Positions 27,701 through 41,070 of a DNA stretch of 64,000 nt are shown here, in pieces. The position numbers were made by a program, and so were the translations under genes. The notes beneath the pieces were generated by a model. It ran no database searches. It saw nothing but the letters and a program-made list of their open reading frames with translations, and was not told the DNA's origin. Origin of the DNA: Chamaea fasciata (taxonomy: Eukaryota; Chordata; Aves; Passeriformes; Sylviidae); the NCBI GenBank assembly GCA_029207755.1, contig JARCOQ010000012.1, positions 16,187,679-16,251,678 on the forward strand. The letters are read 5' to 3'. Every line of letters begins with the position of its first letter. Within the stretch, counting starts at the first letter, position 1.

Positions 27701-30700
27701 CATGAGAATATTCTTTCCTGGGACTTGATTTTTCGAAGACATATTCAAAAAATATCAAATGCTCGTTTAGCTTGCTTTAAGGGCAGTTGCAATTTTTTTT
27801 ATTCATCAATATTATTTGAACCATGTTCATGTTCTTTGGAATATACAGAGCAACTTTTGGCGACTGAGGCCTCTGGTAAAAAGATGATGGGAAACTTGTC
27901 AAATTCATGAGGAAAAAAGAAAGAAAAATCTTACTTGTTTTTTTTTTTTTTTTCCCCCCAGCAGTTTTAAATCTTTCCACCTCATGAGACACAACTTGTT
28001 CAATCATTAAAGAGTTCTGTGACATAACCACATGAAATTATGAAAATATATGGGGTGAAAGTATTACAAAGTGACGACAGCTGATTCCTAATTTCATCAT
28101 CCATTGTAATTCTTGTCTTTCTGAGCAGCTTGAGATAAGCTGATTTTTGTGGTTGGTCTATTCATATGTTGCTACGTTTCTTGAGACGTGTGTACTCTAC
28201 AAAATATGTTAACCAGTGAAAGCGCCTGTCTGAACTAAGTAAAATAAGGATAATTTAGGACATGCTGAACCCATGTAGAATTCCTCCTGCCTAAGGAATG
28301 AGCCAGGAGTCAGACCAGGAAAACAAGTTTGACAGTGCTCCATTTGCAGGCCCACTGAATGGCGTGGAGAAAGATGGAGTGAAATAAAGAAATAAAAAAC
28401 AAAACAAAACAGCTGCAACAAAAGTTTAGATTGTTTGTCTGTGAGTCAGGCTAATTTAACATCATCACTTAAAGAGCCAGAGGAAGAAAAGGAAAAGCCT
28501 CACCAGTGTCTCCCCTGACATTTCCACTCCTCATTACAGCAACTTCTGTATTTGCTGGGAATCAAAGTGAGGTGGTTCTCCAAAGCCTCATTTCAAAGTG
28601 CTATCTGCTTGCTACATTACACCTAATTATTGAATGATAACCCAAATACTGAAATACCAGCTGACAATGGGCTTGAAGTAATTTCTCTACTGTAAGCAGG
28701 TTCTTCTATTTTAAGATTTTTTATGCATTTCATGGTATGCAGCAAGTGCTTCCACATTAGCATTTAAATACTTAACTTTCTATCTCTCTACTTTAATCTT
28801 ATTCTTACATCCTTCAGCCTTTCATTACATTACCATTATCTGATAAACGCACAGTTCTCTGTGTCCTTTGAAGTAGTGAATTATTATACAGCATGGACTA
28901 GATTATCCATAGATTATTTTCCATGCAGCACAGTCAGGAGATTCTCGAGAGTCTGGGCAAACACTCTGCATCAAGCTGCAAGGTCTGGCTTTGTCCTTGC
29001 TCCAGGATTAGGGAACTGAATTTTCCTGGACTGACTTTAAGAAGCATCTGTAGCCACAGGCACCCGAAGACAGTGTGTGAGCTAGAATCTTCACAACAAG
29101 CAGCACTTAATTTATCTTCTCTGAAGGGTGATTTCATCTGACCCTGCTCTAAGCATAGTCAGTCAGTAGAAGGAAGTTCCAAAATTCTGATTTTTCAGTC
29201 CAATGTTTGATGCTTGCTATCAACTGCAGTGATGGTATTAAGGAGGAGGTAAATGTTCCAACATCCTTGAAATCATGGGGTCATTTAAGGACCTTTAACC
29301 TTTAATCTAAAAAAAGAAGTTTTGATCTCGTAGTTGCAAAAAAAGACTAAAGTCTACAGAAAACTAAAGCAAGTAACCAGAGGAATATTGATTTTTGCTG
29401 CATAAATCTTGCAAACAGAAGCACACGATGATTTAATGGCCTGTACATTCCTCTTGTGATTCATAAGACAGTTCTGATGCATCTGGTTTGATGTGAAAAG
29501 CCAGAGTCAGGAATGGGATGGTGCCTTGGTCTCTGCACTCTGGTGACATGGACATGTGGGGAGTGGGACCTGGTCTAAATCTGTGTGTAAGTAGCCCCAG
29601 CACCATACAGGAGTGAAATGTCCTTGCATTTATGCTCAAGACTACAAAATTCAAAGTGTGAAAATTGTTTCCTATAACATCTCAGACCCAAATATTCTAA
29701 AATGAAGGAACAAGAAGAAGGAAGATATTTTGTCACCTAGAGGTCTAAATGAAGAAAGGTGCCTGAAGCTTCATGAGCTTAATTCTTAATTCTAAAATCT
29801 CTGTAATTCTGTGTGTGGTTCCTGTTCCTTCTTTCCTCACAGGGCATTATCAAACTCTGTGATATTCACAGGAGTTGCAGTGAAAATCGTTCAGAATCAA
29901 ATGGCAATACCTCCACTGCACTCCTCGGTTTCTCTTTGGAGAAAATATTCATCTGCACATAATTGTTTGGATTTCCTAAGTGGATAAATCCAGCAGACTG
30001 AGCTGTTCTTTGTGCTGGACAATTGTTTGAAAGCTTATGGTCCATGCCCAGTTCCTAATAACTTTTTCCACTCCACAGAAAGTCGAGTGGTGCCCTTAGG
30101 GATTGTGTCATTCCAATTCAGTCATTCCAATTCTCTTTTAATTGTTATTTTCTAGTCTTCATTTATATTTCATTGTACTGCAGAAAATCTCCAGTCACCA
30201 CAGTGCCACTTCCATCTCTTAACAGCCTGAAATTTTTATTAAACTCATTAAGCTCCAGTCTTGGTAGCTAATTACAACAAACCTATGTTTGTGGAAGCAA
30301 ATCTAGCTGTGAAGATTAAATTTAAATGAGTGCTAAAAACTCCTTGCCTTTGGAGATTTTTGTTTTTCCTCTTTTTAATTTGTCATGCTGATTTGTAAAG
30401 CTTCCTAGTTATTCTGGTAACATTAGCACTGCTGATAACAACAGACACTGTTTGTCTTGGAGAAGTGCCAGTATTCTAAGTACATATCTAATTTGTCCAG
30501 ACAGTTTGAAAGTGTCTTGAATTAAAATTATAAGGTTATTCTGAAGACTTACAACAGACAATTACAGATGAAAATTTGAAATGAGAAATTTTTGAACAAG
30601 ACGAACTACCAGAATTCTTTGACGTCAAAGACACAAGTTAAAATTCAACCCCTTTAGTACAATGAATGTCACCAATCTCAGAGGGTTCAGCATGTGGATT

Positions 30701-30904
30701 TGATGCTATTTAAAGTTTTCCACAGACCTTGTGTAGCTGACTTTGAGGCCACTGCTAGATTTAAACCTCTGTGTGTGCATTTACTGGGATAGACAAACAT
30801 AGTTTTTGGCTCTTTCTGTCCAAGTTAGACCTCCTTTGAAGGACCATCTTCCTCTCCAGAATTATGGATGGCTACTGGGATGAGGACTTTAGGCTTTGAC
30901 AGGA
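21781..30904. other. Upstream intergenic DNA, no gene recognised
   Basis: Apart from the 8-bp minisatellite at 22671 and several short T or A runs (for example 23039-23048 and 27938-27954), I see no repeats and no gene. A 161-codon minus-strand ORF at 26033-26518 shows no recognisable domain and fits chance expectation. Confidence 0.7.
22671..22702. repeat. Minisatellite, four 8-bp units (consensus ATGTGGGA)
   Basis: The units ATGTGGGG, ATGTGGGA, ATATGGGA and ATGTGGGA follow one another without gaps. Confidence 0.9.
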
Positions 30905-30962
30905 GGCATTCCAGAGTAGTCTTCAATTTAGGGGGCATCCCAGAGTAGTCCTCCATCTAGTA
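30905..30962. repeat. Two-copy tandem repeat, 29-bp unit
   Basis: GGCATTCCAGAGTAGTCTTC at 30905 recurs as GGCATCCCAGAGTAGTCCTC at 30934, and the rest of each unit also matches (CAATTTAG, CATCTAG). A few substitutions separate the copies, so the duplication is not very recent. Confidence 0.85.
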
Positions 30963-30975
30963 ATCTTCCACAACA

Positions 30976-31040
30976 AAATCATGGAATGCTAAGGGTTGGA
31001 AGGGACCTTAAAGGTCATCTAGTCCCAATGAACCTCATTA
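30976..31040 (-). mobile_element. Short CR1 3'-end relic, antisense
   Basis: AAATCATGGAATGC followed by AAGGGTTGGAAGGGACCTTA and AAGGTCATCTAGTCCCAA is the reverse complement of the extreme CR1 3' end. Only about 65 bp is recognisable. A two-copy 29-bp tandem repeat lies just to its left. Confidence 0.88.
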
Positions 31041-34000
31041 TTTTTTCAGCAAAGTTTTCCCATGAAATTAGAAAAGTGAATTTAGGCAGCTATAGCAGAT
31101 GTTGTAGCTATTTGGATATTAACTCTTTGTGGCTAAGAGTGATTGCCTTCACCTCAACTTGTGAGCCTTTCTGGAAGGTGTCCCCAAGAGTATCACTGTA
31201 CTTACAGTGACTCCCTAAGAACCACTGAAATAATTCTGTGAAAATCAGGTGTCCAAAGGTTTCTGTGAGAGCACTCTGCTCTCTCCAACAGAAAAGGAGC
31301 AAGCTGAAATCGTAGTTTTTAAATAGCATCTTTCAGTTTGAGAGTCAAAAGACGAAAGCCAGAGATTTTTAAAAAGGCAAAAAGCCCCTCACATAATCAC
31401 CCCTGCAAAGGAAATATTCACAGATCTTTTTAATACCAAAATGTATTTCCTTCTTGATTCGTCTGACAATGACATATGACATAAGATAATGACTTTGTCT
31501 TCACTTTTTTTTTTTTTGTATAAATTGATTTCAGTAAATGCCCTGAAAGGAACAACAGCAGTGTGTAACCTGAGGACGGGTGTGTGAGTCTCGCTGCTGA
31601 CATCTGCTGAGTGGAATTTCAGGTTTACTGGCAAAGGTAATTTTGTCTTGACTTGCTCCTTGGCTGCAGTGGAGTCAGGATGTAAAATGTTGTGGTGGTG
31701 CAGAACAGAGAAATTCCTTTATGCACACAGTAGGTCTAGCATAACCTTGGGATGCGCTGGGTCCCACCATTCCCACTCGGACTGCTTTTCAGGCTGAAGC
31801 ATGCACAGGGGCTGGATGGAAAAGTGCTCCTGGGTTTGTCATTGCCTGCTTCTTACCCTATGGATTTGGGAATAAATGCTTAGCATTATTTTCATCCTGT
31901 TTAAAAGAGTACTTGTGGGTATGCTTTGAGTTAGGTTCCTTAGATAAGCTTCAAGTTGAACAGGACGTGTCCCTCTGGCACTGTATGCTGCAATGAGGCA
32001 GATTTTTAGGGAAAAGAGGTGTTTTTTGGGGTTTTTTGGGATTTTTTTTTTTTTTAAAATCCAAAGAAATAGGAGTCAGATGAGATACTGTAGCTTTGTG
32101 ACCATCAGTGTACATTGGAAAGTGAAATCAGATTATGTCTTAGAGTGTTTCTGTGGCTGCCAATCACTCAGTACATGCAGAACTTGGGTCCTGGTCCAAG
32201 AAAGAGGTGACAGAGTGTGTCTGGTTGGGTTGTGCTCAGCCACACTGGAGCTGCTCCTCATTCTGTTCTTGTCTTTACTCTACTGAATTATCAATGGTAC
32301 ATGGCTGAGGACATAATTACTTCTTCATTCAACTTTCCAGTTTTATAGTCCAAGACAGGGAGTGTGGGGATGCACAGCAAGTGCACATTGTGGAGTTCCA
32401 AAAATTTCCCAATATGAAGGACTGTGCCCACCTGAGGACTGCAGAGCCTCTTCCAAATACAAATACATTGAAGTGCATTTCCAAAAGCACTGAAAGTCCT
32501 TAAAATCTATGGTTAAGATCAGAATTTTTAGTGTATATTACCAATACCCATATATTGGCCTGGAAAGAAAATGGCCTATTAGACTTTTAATGTTTCAAGG
32601 AGGTTCTCCCCCTCTTGAATAGCAGCACTTACCATTAAGCACATTAAATGAAACTTCGACTTATGCAGTTTATCTAGGGCTGCCTCTGACTTTTTCCAGG
32701 AACACTGTATTTTTCTATTTAGGTACTTTGTCTAGGAAAAGCCAAGGTTTAGTCACCTGATGAGCAGATCAAGGCCATTTGCAGACACCTCCATTGCACA
32801 GGGTCAGATCTGTCCTGTGGCATATGGACAATGGATCTCGTGCATTTGGGATGCAATGGGATCTAATGTGTGTGCACCAAGTAGGTGATCTGTGTGAGCA
32901 CAGTAAATCCAATTCACTCTGAGCTCACTGTGTGGGTATAAATCAAGGATGCATCCCAGACACATTAGTCTCACTGCATTTCATTTTGTCTGGGAAAACC
33001 TGGACAGAAATATGGTAGCCCTAAGCTTCCCACATTCCACACTCCACACACACACATAATAGGTTCATGTCTTGAACCCTTGGTCTCTCTCGGGCTTTCC
33101 ATTATTGTTGATACAACACATAAATCTCAGGTTAAGTGTTCTCCTGACTTTGCAGTTATTTGCCTTTTTCCTATAGGCCCAACAGTCTTTAAATCCTTCC
33201 GAGTTGCTTATTAGAGTTTTAGGTGGGAAATAACAGATGACCCTTGGTTTAGCTCTCAGAAATCTCTTCTCTGTGTAATGCCCTGGTCTCTAACAAACCA
33301 CTCCAAGTGATTTTTGCAGACGTGGGCGTTGTTCTCTTTGTTTCATGTTCTCTGTTTTCTTAGCCGAGTTGCTTTGGTATTTATTAATTGAGAGTTGTAA
33401 GTAATTCACTTAATCTAACACTTGATCAGCAATTTCAAATCAGCATTTGAGAGGGAACATACCCTCAGGCAGTTGTTATTTATTCTGGTCAGGTAATTCC
33501 TTTCTGGGCTGTTTAAACAGCAACATGTTTTTTTGTTACAGTGAGATTGCCTAACTTAGGAAAAAAGTTTGCAAAAGTCTGCCTTTCTGTTTCTTTCAAA
33601 GTTTAACTAAGTGGACTGCTTAGTGTGATAATGATAACCAAGTACTGAGGTGGGCAGATAACGGCATAATTGGGGATATGCAACACTGCAGCATAAAGTC
33701 CAAGCATCTGGTAAGGATTAGGTTTGCTGGTTATACAAAATCATGAAGATACAAACCATTCTGACAGATCTGATAGAAAGAAGAAAGATGAATACATTAT
33801 CATCTAAGCTGCCCTTGTAGCACTGAGAAATCCTGTAGTGCTGTCCACTTAAAATATTTCAACATCGAAAGCTAAACATTTGACTCTCAGGGAGAAGTTG
33901 TATCAACCACTGCTAAATTTTCCCTTATAAGTATTTTAAGTATTTTACTCCTCTGTGAAGGAAATATCGACCATAAGACTCACATTTGGGTTTTAGGAGA

Positions 34001-37000
34001 TTTTTTTTTCTCCTTTTGGAGTTTTGCAGTATGAGTAAGCCTGACTTAGAATTCCAGAGAATTCCAATAGTTATAAAGCTCCATAGCAGAGTTCCTTCTG
34101 GCAGCCCATAAGAAGAGGTCAGAAGAATCTCACTGAAATATGGAAGACTGAGCTTTAATAAGAGCACTGTGCTAATTCAGGGGCTAGCATCTACAAACCA
34201 CATTTGTAGTTAACCAACAACAAAGCTTTAATCACTGCAAAGAGATGAATCCCTTTACACTTTTTAATAAGTGCTTTGAAAGTTACAAAGGCACTCAGTG
34301 ACAACTCTGGCATTACAAAAGTTATACCTCATCATGGTTATCAACAAGGCAAAGCCATAACACAAGCCTCCATTCCCCCTTCCCTTCCTCCTCCCAAAAA
34401 CAACAACCAGCAGCTACCAAAGCATTAAGTTCTGTTTAGGGAATCCTCAGAGCAGGTTTGTCCTAGACCCAATAAGGCAAGTGTCTGCAGCTCCAGAATA
34501 AAGTGGGAAATTGAAGAAAGCTTTGAATTTCAAACATCTTTCAGTGAGGAATTAGTTTTAAAAGACATACAACAATAAGCCACGAAATAAGTCCAGACAC
34601 CATAATTCAAGGATAGAATATGCTATGAAACTGGCAGGCATCCAGGCCAGAGCCAGGTGCCTGTTTTGGATTAGATTCAAGTGGCCTTAGGCCACCTATG
34701 GAGCTTTCAGGTAGAATCTGGAAGCTCACCTCAATATGCCCTACCTTGCTTCTATTTCAGGTACTTGTGAAGGATTCCCAGATGGCTGGCACTCATCCAG
34801 ACCCATCTGCTTTCAGCTCTCCTTGTCTCTATACTGTCATGAGACAGGCTGCAGAAAAAAATGTATCTGGAAAACAGAGACTTAATAATTAACTGCCCAT
34901 TTTCCTCAGTTTGCAGTGAGAAAATTTGACTCATGAGAGCTTCATTTATGCCTTGCTGCTCTTGACACCCTGAGTGTGGGATTACAGATGAACAAGGCAC
35001 AAGTGTACATATATAATCAAGGGGAAACAAAAGATAGACACTGAAAAAATAATTAATCTTGAAGCTTAGACTGTTATAGGCCATAAAAATTAAAACTGAT
35101 TTGTCAATCTAAGGAATATTTTACCTGTCACATTCTTCTGTTTACTCTTAATTCTATTTTATACTGGATCATGAAAATAGGCTAAGATAACTCAAGTCCT
35201 GAATGTCAGTTGTAGAATTCTGACTGTAAATGGTTTTTGCCTGACCATGGCTGGGTCCTTGATGTGCTGCCTTCCATATTTCTCTGGAATATCCTGTGCA
35301 TGTCCTGCCATGGGATTCCAGTTTCATTCCATGAGGGTGGCTGGCTGGAAGGGCAGAGCTGGAGCCAGCGAGGTTCTTCCTGCTAGATTCAGTACAATTA
35401 TCCTGGAAGCATGGGGGAAAAGTAGTCAAGCTACCCTCAAACAGACTAATCAGTCTGAGTTTCTGTTATGAGGCTCTAGCACAATGTTGATGTGTCTGCC
35501 CTGCCAAGGAGGTTTAAATCTCATTTAAATTCAAGCTAAAAAACTCCTGCTCTCATTAAAAGTAAAATGATTGAAATGGCCATGAAATCACTTTTATTAA
35601 TGTTAGTCTTAAAGAGTTCATCCGTGGAGCAAAACAACAGCACTGTCACAGTATCTGGTATTCCTTAAAGGGGAGGAAGGGAAGGATTTTGATCATAAGG
35701 CATCTCCCAGCGAACATAAACATACCTGGAATTAGACTTGTACATAAGGGTTTGCCAAGGAAAGCCTCAACATTCAGGACACCAATTTTCCTTAATATTC
35801 TATTCCATATTTCTTTTATTATAATAGGACTAGAAATCACCCTCCCAGCTACCTTTCATCCATGCTTCACTGCAGCACCTTTCCTAATGTGCCACCATAA
35901 AGGCCCAACTCCTGCCTTACTAAATTCAGTTTAAGAAGAGCTGTTGATTTCAATGTTACAGGCACACAACATAAAATGATCTAATTCCTTTTTCTTCCCA
36001 ACATCCTGCTCTATTGAAAACAGGCAAAAATCAAATGCTTTCCACTCGGTACACACACAGAGCAAGATATTATTAAATGTTGTCACAGCAACTGGTGCAA
36101 GACTGAGTTTGTAAAACAGCTGTTTGAATCCTCAGCATGCTGAAATCACTTTGGAAATCAGCACCACAGTTGGGGAATAGTTTTGTTTGAAAATTAGGAA
36201 TGCAAAGAAGGCTGTGGTAAATTTAAAACTGTAAGCTGAGCTCTTGGGACAGGGACCAGTTTTCTGTTATGCATGTGTTCAGCACCTAGCTCAAGGAGTC
36301 CTCTACAGCTACTGCTACCATATTCTCCATCTGTTCTGATCATCTTTTGGCACAAAAATTAGTGGTAAAAAATAAATCTCTTTGCAGAAAAATAAAAGGT
36401 AGGTCAGGAAGGCCTTGTTTTCCTGGTGAAAGAGTATAAAGCAATCTGAAGGGAGTTAATGCCCTTATGCAAGGCTGTGATTGCTCACTGCCATTGTGGT
36501 GCAGTGTAGTCCTCAAGTAATGAGCTCTGGTCCTCAAAAGACAGCACGTTCCAGTGTCTGACACAAATCCTGCCCTTGTTATGGAACAAGAGTTTAGAGT
36601 CCTTCAGTGCACAGCAAACAGAGTATCTGTGCAGATCTTTCAGACAACACCGTCTTTGTACAGTATTGTATGGTGCTGCAAGCCCTTTCTTATAGAAGCA
36701 AATATGGAACAGCTCCATAATTCTGTGGGAGACCTTTTCCTGTTTGTTTGCCAAGCTGTAGTTAAAACTCCCCCAGAGAGGTCCAGTTCGGGTAAGAAAG
36801 ACATGAAGGTGGTGGGTCTGGGAAGACACGTCTTCCCTTCTACCAAGAGAAGATGAACACACACTGCACCAGAAGTAAAACCACCTAATTTTCATAGGAA
36901 ATGGGCTGATACTTAATTGAGAATGGTAAAACAAAGGATTTGTGAGTACGCTGCAACTGTTCCACAGAAGGGACTGAAAAGGCTCCTGAGCTCCTTTGCA

Positions 37001-38030
37001 ATCTGTGTTCCCAGCAAGAAGGCTGAAGTAACAAAGGCTCATTGATGTGAGAAGGGAGGGAAGTTTTTAATAGAGGAATCCCAGGAGCCAGCCAAAGAAG
37101 CATTATCTTGTATTTAAAAATCTGCAAATAATGAAATTCAGAGAAAAGAGAAGCCAATTTTCTTTGAGTGGCCCATGGAATGAGTAGAAAATAAAAGAAG
37201 AAACACGTTTACAAAGGATTGGAGACTAAATCTTCCCAGCAACATTCTTCATGGGGTATGTTGGTCAAAAGCATACAGGGATCCTTGTTCACAAATGCTC
37301 TGGAGGTTCAGTTCCTCTTGATCCCAACTGGAGCTGTGAATTCTTGGTACTGTGGAAAATTAAGTCCCAACATTTTCATCCCAGAACTCAGACTCCCACC
37401 CTGAAACTAACTGGCTACAAGCAGGAGAATTGTTATCAGGGATCTTATCTTCAAACTGATGCCAGCACTTGTAGGAACTAGTCATGTCAGCAGAAGTCAC
37501 CTTTCCAGTCCAGTAATAAAATGAAAAAGCAAGATAATATTTCAGGCTTGGGTGTGATGAAGCAACACTACCAGGAATAGGGGAGAAAAGCACAACTTTC
37601 AGTCTTGGATGAAACAAATATGTGTTGTTTACAGACACGAAAAGAAGAACCAATAAGAAATGAATGAGGAACCATTTCTTCCTAATGCCATTTCTTTTGG
37701 GGATGGAATAATCCCATACATTCCTAACATGGAAGACAGAGGTTGAAACTTCCATATGGATTTTGTTTCTTGGCCTGGTTTATCCTTTTCTGGGGTGCAG
37801 ATGCTGGCTGACTGCAACAGGGACTGAGCTTTCCTTCCTGCACGTGATGCCAGAGTACGTCTGAAACCAATCCTAATGTCTTAGAAGTAATTTGCAGGGG
37901 TTTTAACTGTGTCTTTGTGACTCTGTAGGCTGCCCAGCCTTCCGGGTAGAGTGCAAAGCACTATTTAAAAAAAGCATTTTCAAAGTGGATCTTTGAACCT
38001 GCTGGACTGCACAGTTTCTCCCGTGCCATT
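31041..38030. other. Upstream intergenic DNA, no gene recognised
   Basis: It contains alternating T6 and G4 blocks at about 32023-32053, (CA)6 at 33045-33056 and a 185-codon minus-strand ORF at 36485-37042 without recognisable features. Otherwise it is unique AT-rich sequence. Confidence 0.7.
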
Positions 38031-38189
38031 TTTGATCCATTGTGTAAATACAAATTTTGGCACGTGCACAACATTATAAACTGCATAATTGTTTTTATTA
38101 GAGTTCTGTGAGTTTGGAGGTACCTGTGCTTTAATTACCCTTGGCACATTTCCAGGAAAACTCTTCTAAAATGTAGTGCTTGCAAAGCC

Positions 38190-38610
38190 TTCGTCGGGCC
38201 ACCCACAATGACAGCTTCTATTTTTCCTCTATTAGTGATGGACATTTTCATTTAATTTCGGTCTGGGTGTGTGACAGAGCCCCCGAGTACTGAGCTGCAG
38301 CTTCCCCCTGTTCACTTTCCAGCCACAGAGTGGTCGGGACACCGTGGCAGCAACTTGTGACGTTTGGACCCCAGCCAAGCGAACGCTGTTTGCAGAGTTT
38401 TTCAGGTTGTCTGTCTTGCTTCCTTGGCCTCCCCTCCCCCTGGCAAAAATTGCTGGTGACACTAGAAATGCAAGTCAGTTAATCTGTTCTAAAATCTAAG
38501 CACCAGCCTACAGCGGAGACGGCCGGGGAAATGCAGAACATTGCTTGGAAGGTGGGTTTAGTTCCGCTCCCGAGCCCAAATCTCTCGTGTCGCAGGACGG
38601 AGCAAGGACA
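38190..38610. promoter_or_regulatory. Candidate distal regulatory element (CpG-enriched patch) about 5.7 kb upstream of ADAMTS18
   Basis: Roughly 17 CpGs fall within about 420 bp, far above the surrounding CpG-poor DNA, and no repeat is recognised. Just to the left are a forkhead-like TGTAAATA (38043), a CACGTG E-box (38061) and TTTAATTACC. CpG retention suggests germline hypomethylation or selection, as at enhancers and minor promoters. There is no direct evidence of activity. Confidence 0.35.
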
Positions 38611-40904
38611 ATGGTAACAAGTCAGCAGGATAGCTGGAACTTCATACTCCATGCCAGAAAATGGGATGTCCAGCTAGCACAAATAAATGTGTAGAACTAA
38701 TCAAATTAGGATGGACATGCTGTGCAATACAGAGAAATGCATGTAAGCAGAAAATTGTGTTTAATATTTGTAATCAAAAGCATTTATTTGGGACTGTAAC
38801 AGGCCGGTGCTACGTGCAAATTGGGTGAGGAAAAAATGTAAACATTGTTTCTTTGATTTCACGGAGTTAGGGTGCAGCAGGAATGCTGGATGGAGCTCCT
38901 TTTCCAGGGGCTGTGATTAAAAAGTTATGTGAAATGAATTTAGGGGCTTATTGACAGACAATATTACTGTAAATGGTGGTGGAAACCTATTCCACAATGA
39001 TTACTCTTTATTGCAAGGAGTTTACCAGAATTTATAGGTTGCAAACTGAAAAGTGTGGGTTTAGAGACAAGCTGAGGATATGACTTCCATCCTAACACCA
39101 TGTTTTAGGGCTTCTGCAGAAAGCAGAATTTAATAGAGAAACTGGTGAGACGATGGAATTTTATTCTGTGAACTTTCAGGTCCTTACGGATCAGGAATTA
39201 ATGGAGGAACTACACTACATCAACCAGTATGTGTTTTTGTTACTTATGAGTTTTCATGTCAGCTGAAATATAGTTACCCATAAACAGAATAACCAGTGAC
39301 ATGGTATAGCCCGTGCCACGTGTCACTGAAAAATGCAATTAACCCTCACGCAGAAACAGCTCTGTTCCAATAGCTCATATGGCAAACTGAACACTGGCTA
39401 GAAATGCAGAAACATGCTTTTGGGAACATGCTAGACTAGCATTTTCCATTCCTCAGAACACTGTAGTCAGCTTCAGATTTTGTGGAAGTAGACAAAGGAG
39501 CCCTCGGAGTTTCTATTTATGAGAGTAGCCTTTTAAAATGGGGGTGGAGGGGGGAAGAGGCCGGTGCAGGAGTGAATCTGCTGTCAGCTGCCATTGCAGG
39601 GCTGTCTGGCACTTTATAGCCCTGCTCTGTGGAAGTCAGAGCAAGTGCAGGAGGTGCTGCAGCTGTGGGGAAGCGGAGCAGTATCCTTAGACCGTCGGTG
39701 TGTCAGGGTGTGCCCTGGTCCCAAACCTGAGGGGCACCAGCTCTCCCTGTTCACAGCCTCCTCCCTGCACAAAATACCTTTCTGGTGAGGAGGATACAAA
39801 GATTATCTTCTCAGGTTCTCTAACCCAACCAGAGAAAGGAGCTGTGGTTAGTCATGCCAGCTGAAAGGATTTGGCCTCAAATTGTACAGTATTGCATGGG
39901 TGTAGATAATGTACAGATAGATGTGCCAACGGGATTTGGTACCAGCTGAGCACATCCCTGCAACTCCACTGAATCTATAGGAACCCTTCCACAAGGTCTT
40001 TTTTAAGTTGTTCATATTTTGCTGAACCAGCAGTCTCGTCCTGCTACAACTGAGTAACAGTTGCTGAACTCTTTAGACAAATTATACAAACTCACAAAAT
40101 ACTTTGAGGTTATTGAATGAAAAATGTAATGAGAAAGAAAAGCCTCCTTAGCCGTGTGTTGTGTATGGAGCACAACCAAATTCGGAGCGTAATTTCACTT
40201 TGGGGCCTCTTCAGCTTGTGACAAAGATGAACCTGGTGGGTTTTAAAAACTACCAGCTCTTTCTAAAGAGGGTCATTTGTAAAGGGGTTTCTAAGAAGAC
40301 TTCTCTGCAAAGAGTTTCACCCAGCATGTGGTTAATCATCCCTCACAAGAAATGAAGGCAAAGGGCTTCTGTGTGTCACAAGAGGGAAACTTCTTCATGA
40401 GGATAAACATAGAGAGCGTAAAGACTGAGCTGGAAGAATCCTATGGAGTGCTTATATGTATTCTGAGTAACCCAACAAGTATTTAATTTGGCAAGAAATG
40501 GTCCCAGAAATGGTCAAGCAGGAATGGACAGTTGCAGAAACTGAATGCTGAGTTAGCAAAGGAAAATTCTGCTCTGATTCTACTATGCATATTCACTGAA
40601 TATCGATTAAAATAAACCCTCCCGGCACCATTTCCCATTGGAAGTTGTCTGCTTCCAGTCATCCAACCATTTGTGGTTTAACTGTGGTATAAATCATACA
40701 AATTCATTTTAAATGCAAATAAACCTGGAAGATAATCTAGACTGACAGCTCTCTGTCTTTTGTGAATCATTCACTCATCTCAGTGGCCACAAATGTCCCA
40801 CATGATTAAGAGTTTGCTCTAACAAAGATGGCAAAACAAATATGGGAGCATTTTAGTCCAGGGCTTGTTTGTCCTGCATTCCTGTCAGTCACGTAACCAG
40901 TAAA
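38611..40904. other. Upstream intergenic DNA, no gene recognised
   Basis: Unique sequence between the CpG-enriched patch and the antisense CR1. A few CpGs persist to about 38870 and a G-rich purine stretch lies near 39540. The ORFs here are short. Confidence 0.65.
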
Positions 40905-41070
40905 CACAGAATCACAGAGCCATAGAATGGTTTGGACTGGAAGAGACCTCTCCTTCCACCACCCCTGCCATGGGCAGGGACACCTTGCTTTAGACAAGGT
41001 TGATTCAAGGCTCATCCAACCTGGCCTTGGGTAGTTCCAGAGATGGGGCAGCCACAACTGTGTGAGTTCT
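40905..41070 (-). mobile_element. CR1 LINE 3' fragment, antisense
   Basis: Read on the + strand, the copy starts with ACAGAATCACAGAGCCATAG, then AATGGTTTGGACTGGAAGAG, then CCTGCCATGGGCAGGGACAC and CATCCAACCTGGCCTTGG. This is the reverse complement of the CR1 3' end, so the element lies on the minus strand with its 3' terminus at the left. It is 5'-truncated, about 165 bp, as most avian CR1 copies are. Confidence 0.93.

Noticed and set aside
36485..37042. 185-codon minus-strand ORF
   Set aside because: It is the longest ORF outside repeats. With about 6,000 stop-to-stop segments expected in 64 kb read six ways, roughly one this long arises by chance. No domain, splice context or biased codon use is visible.
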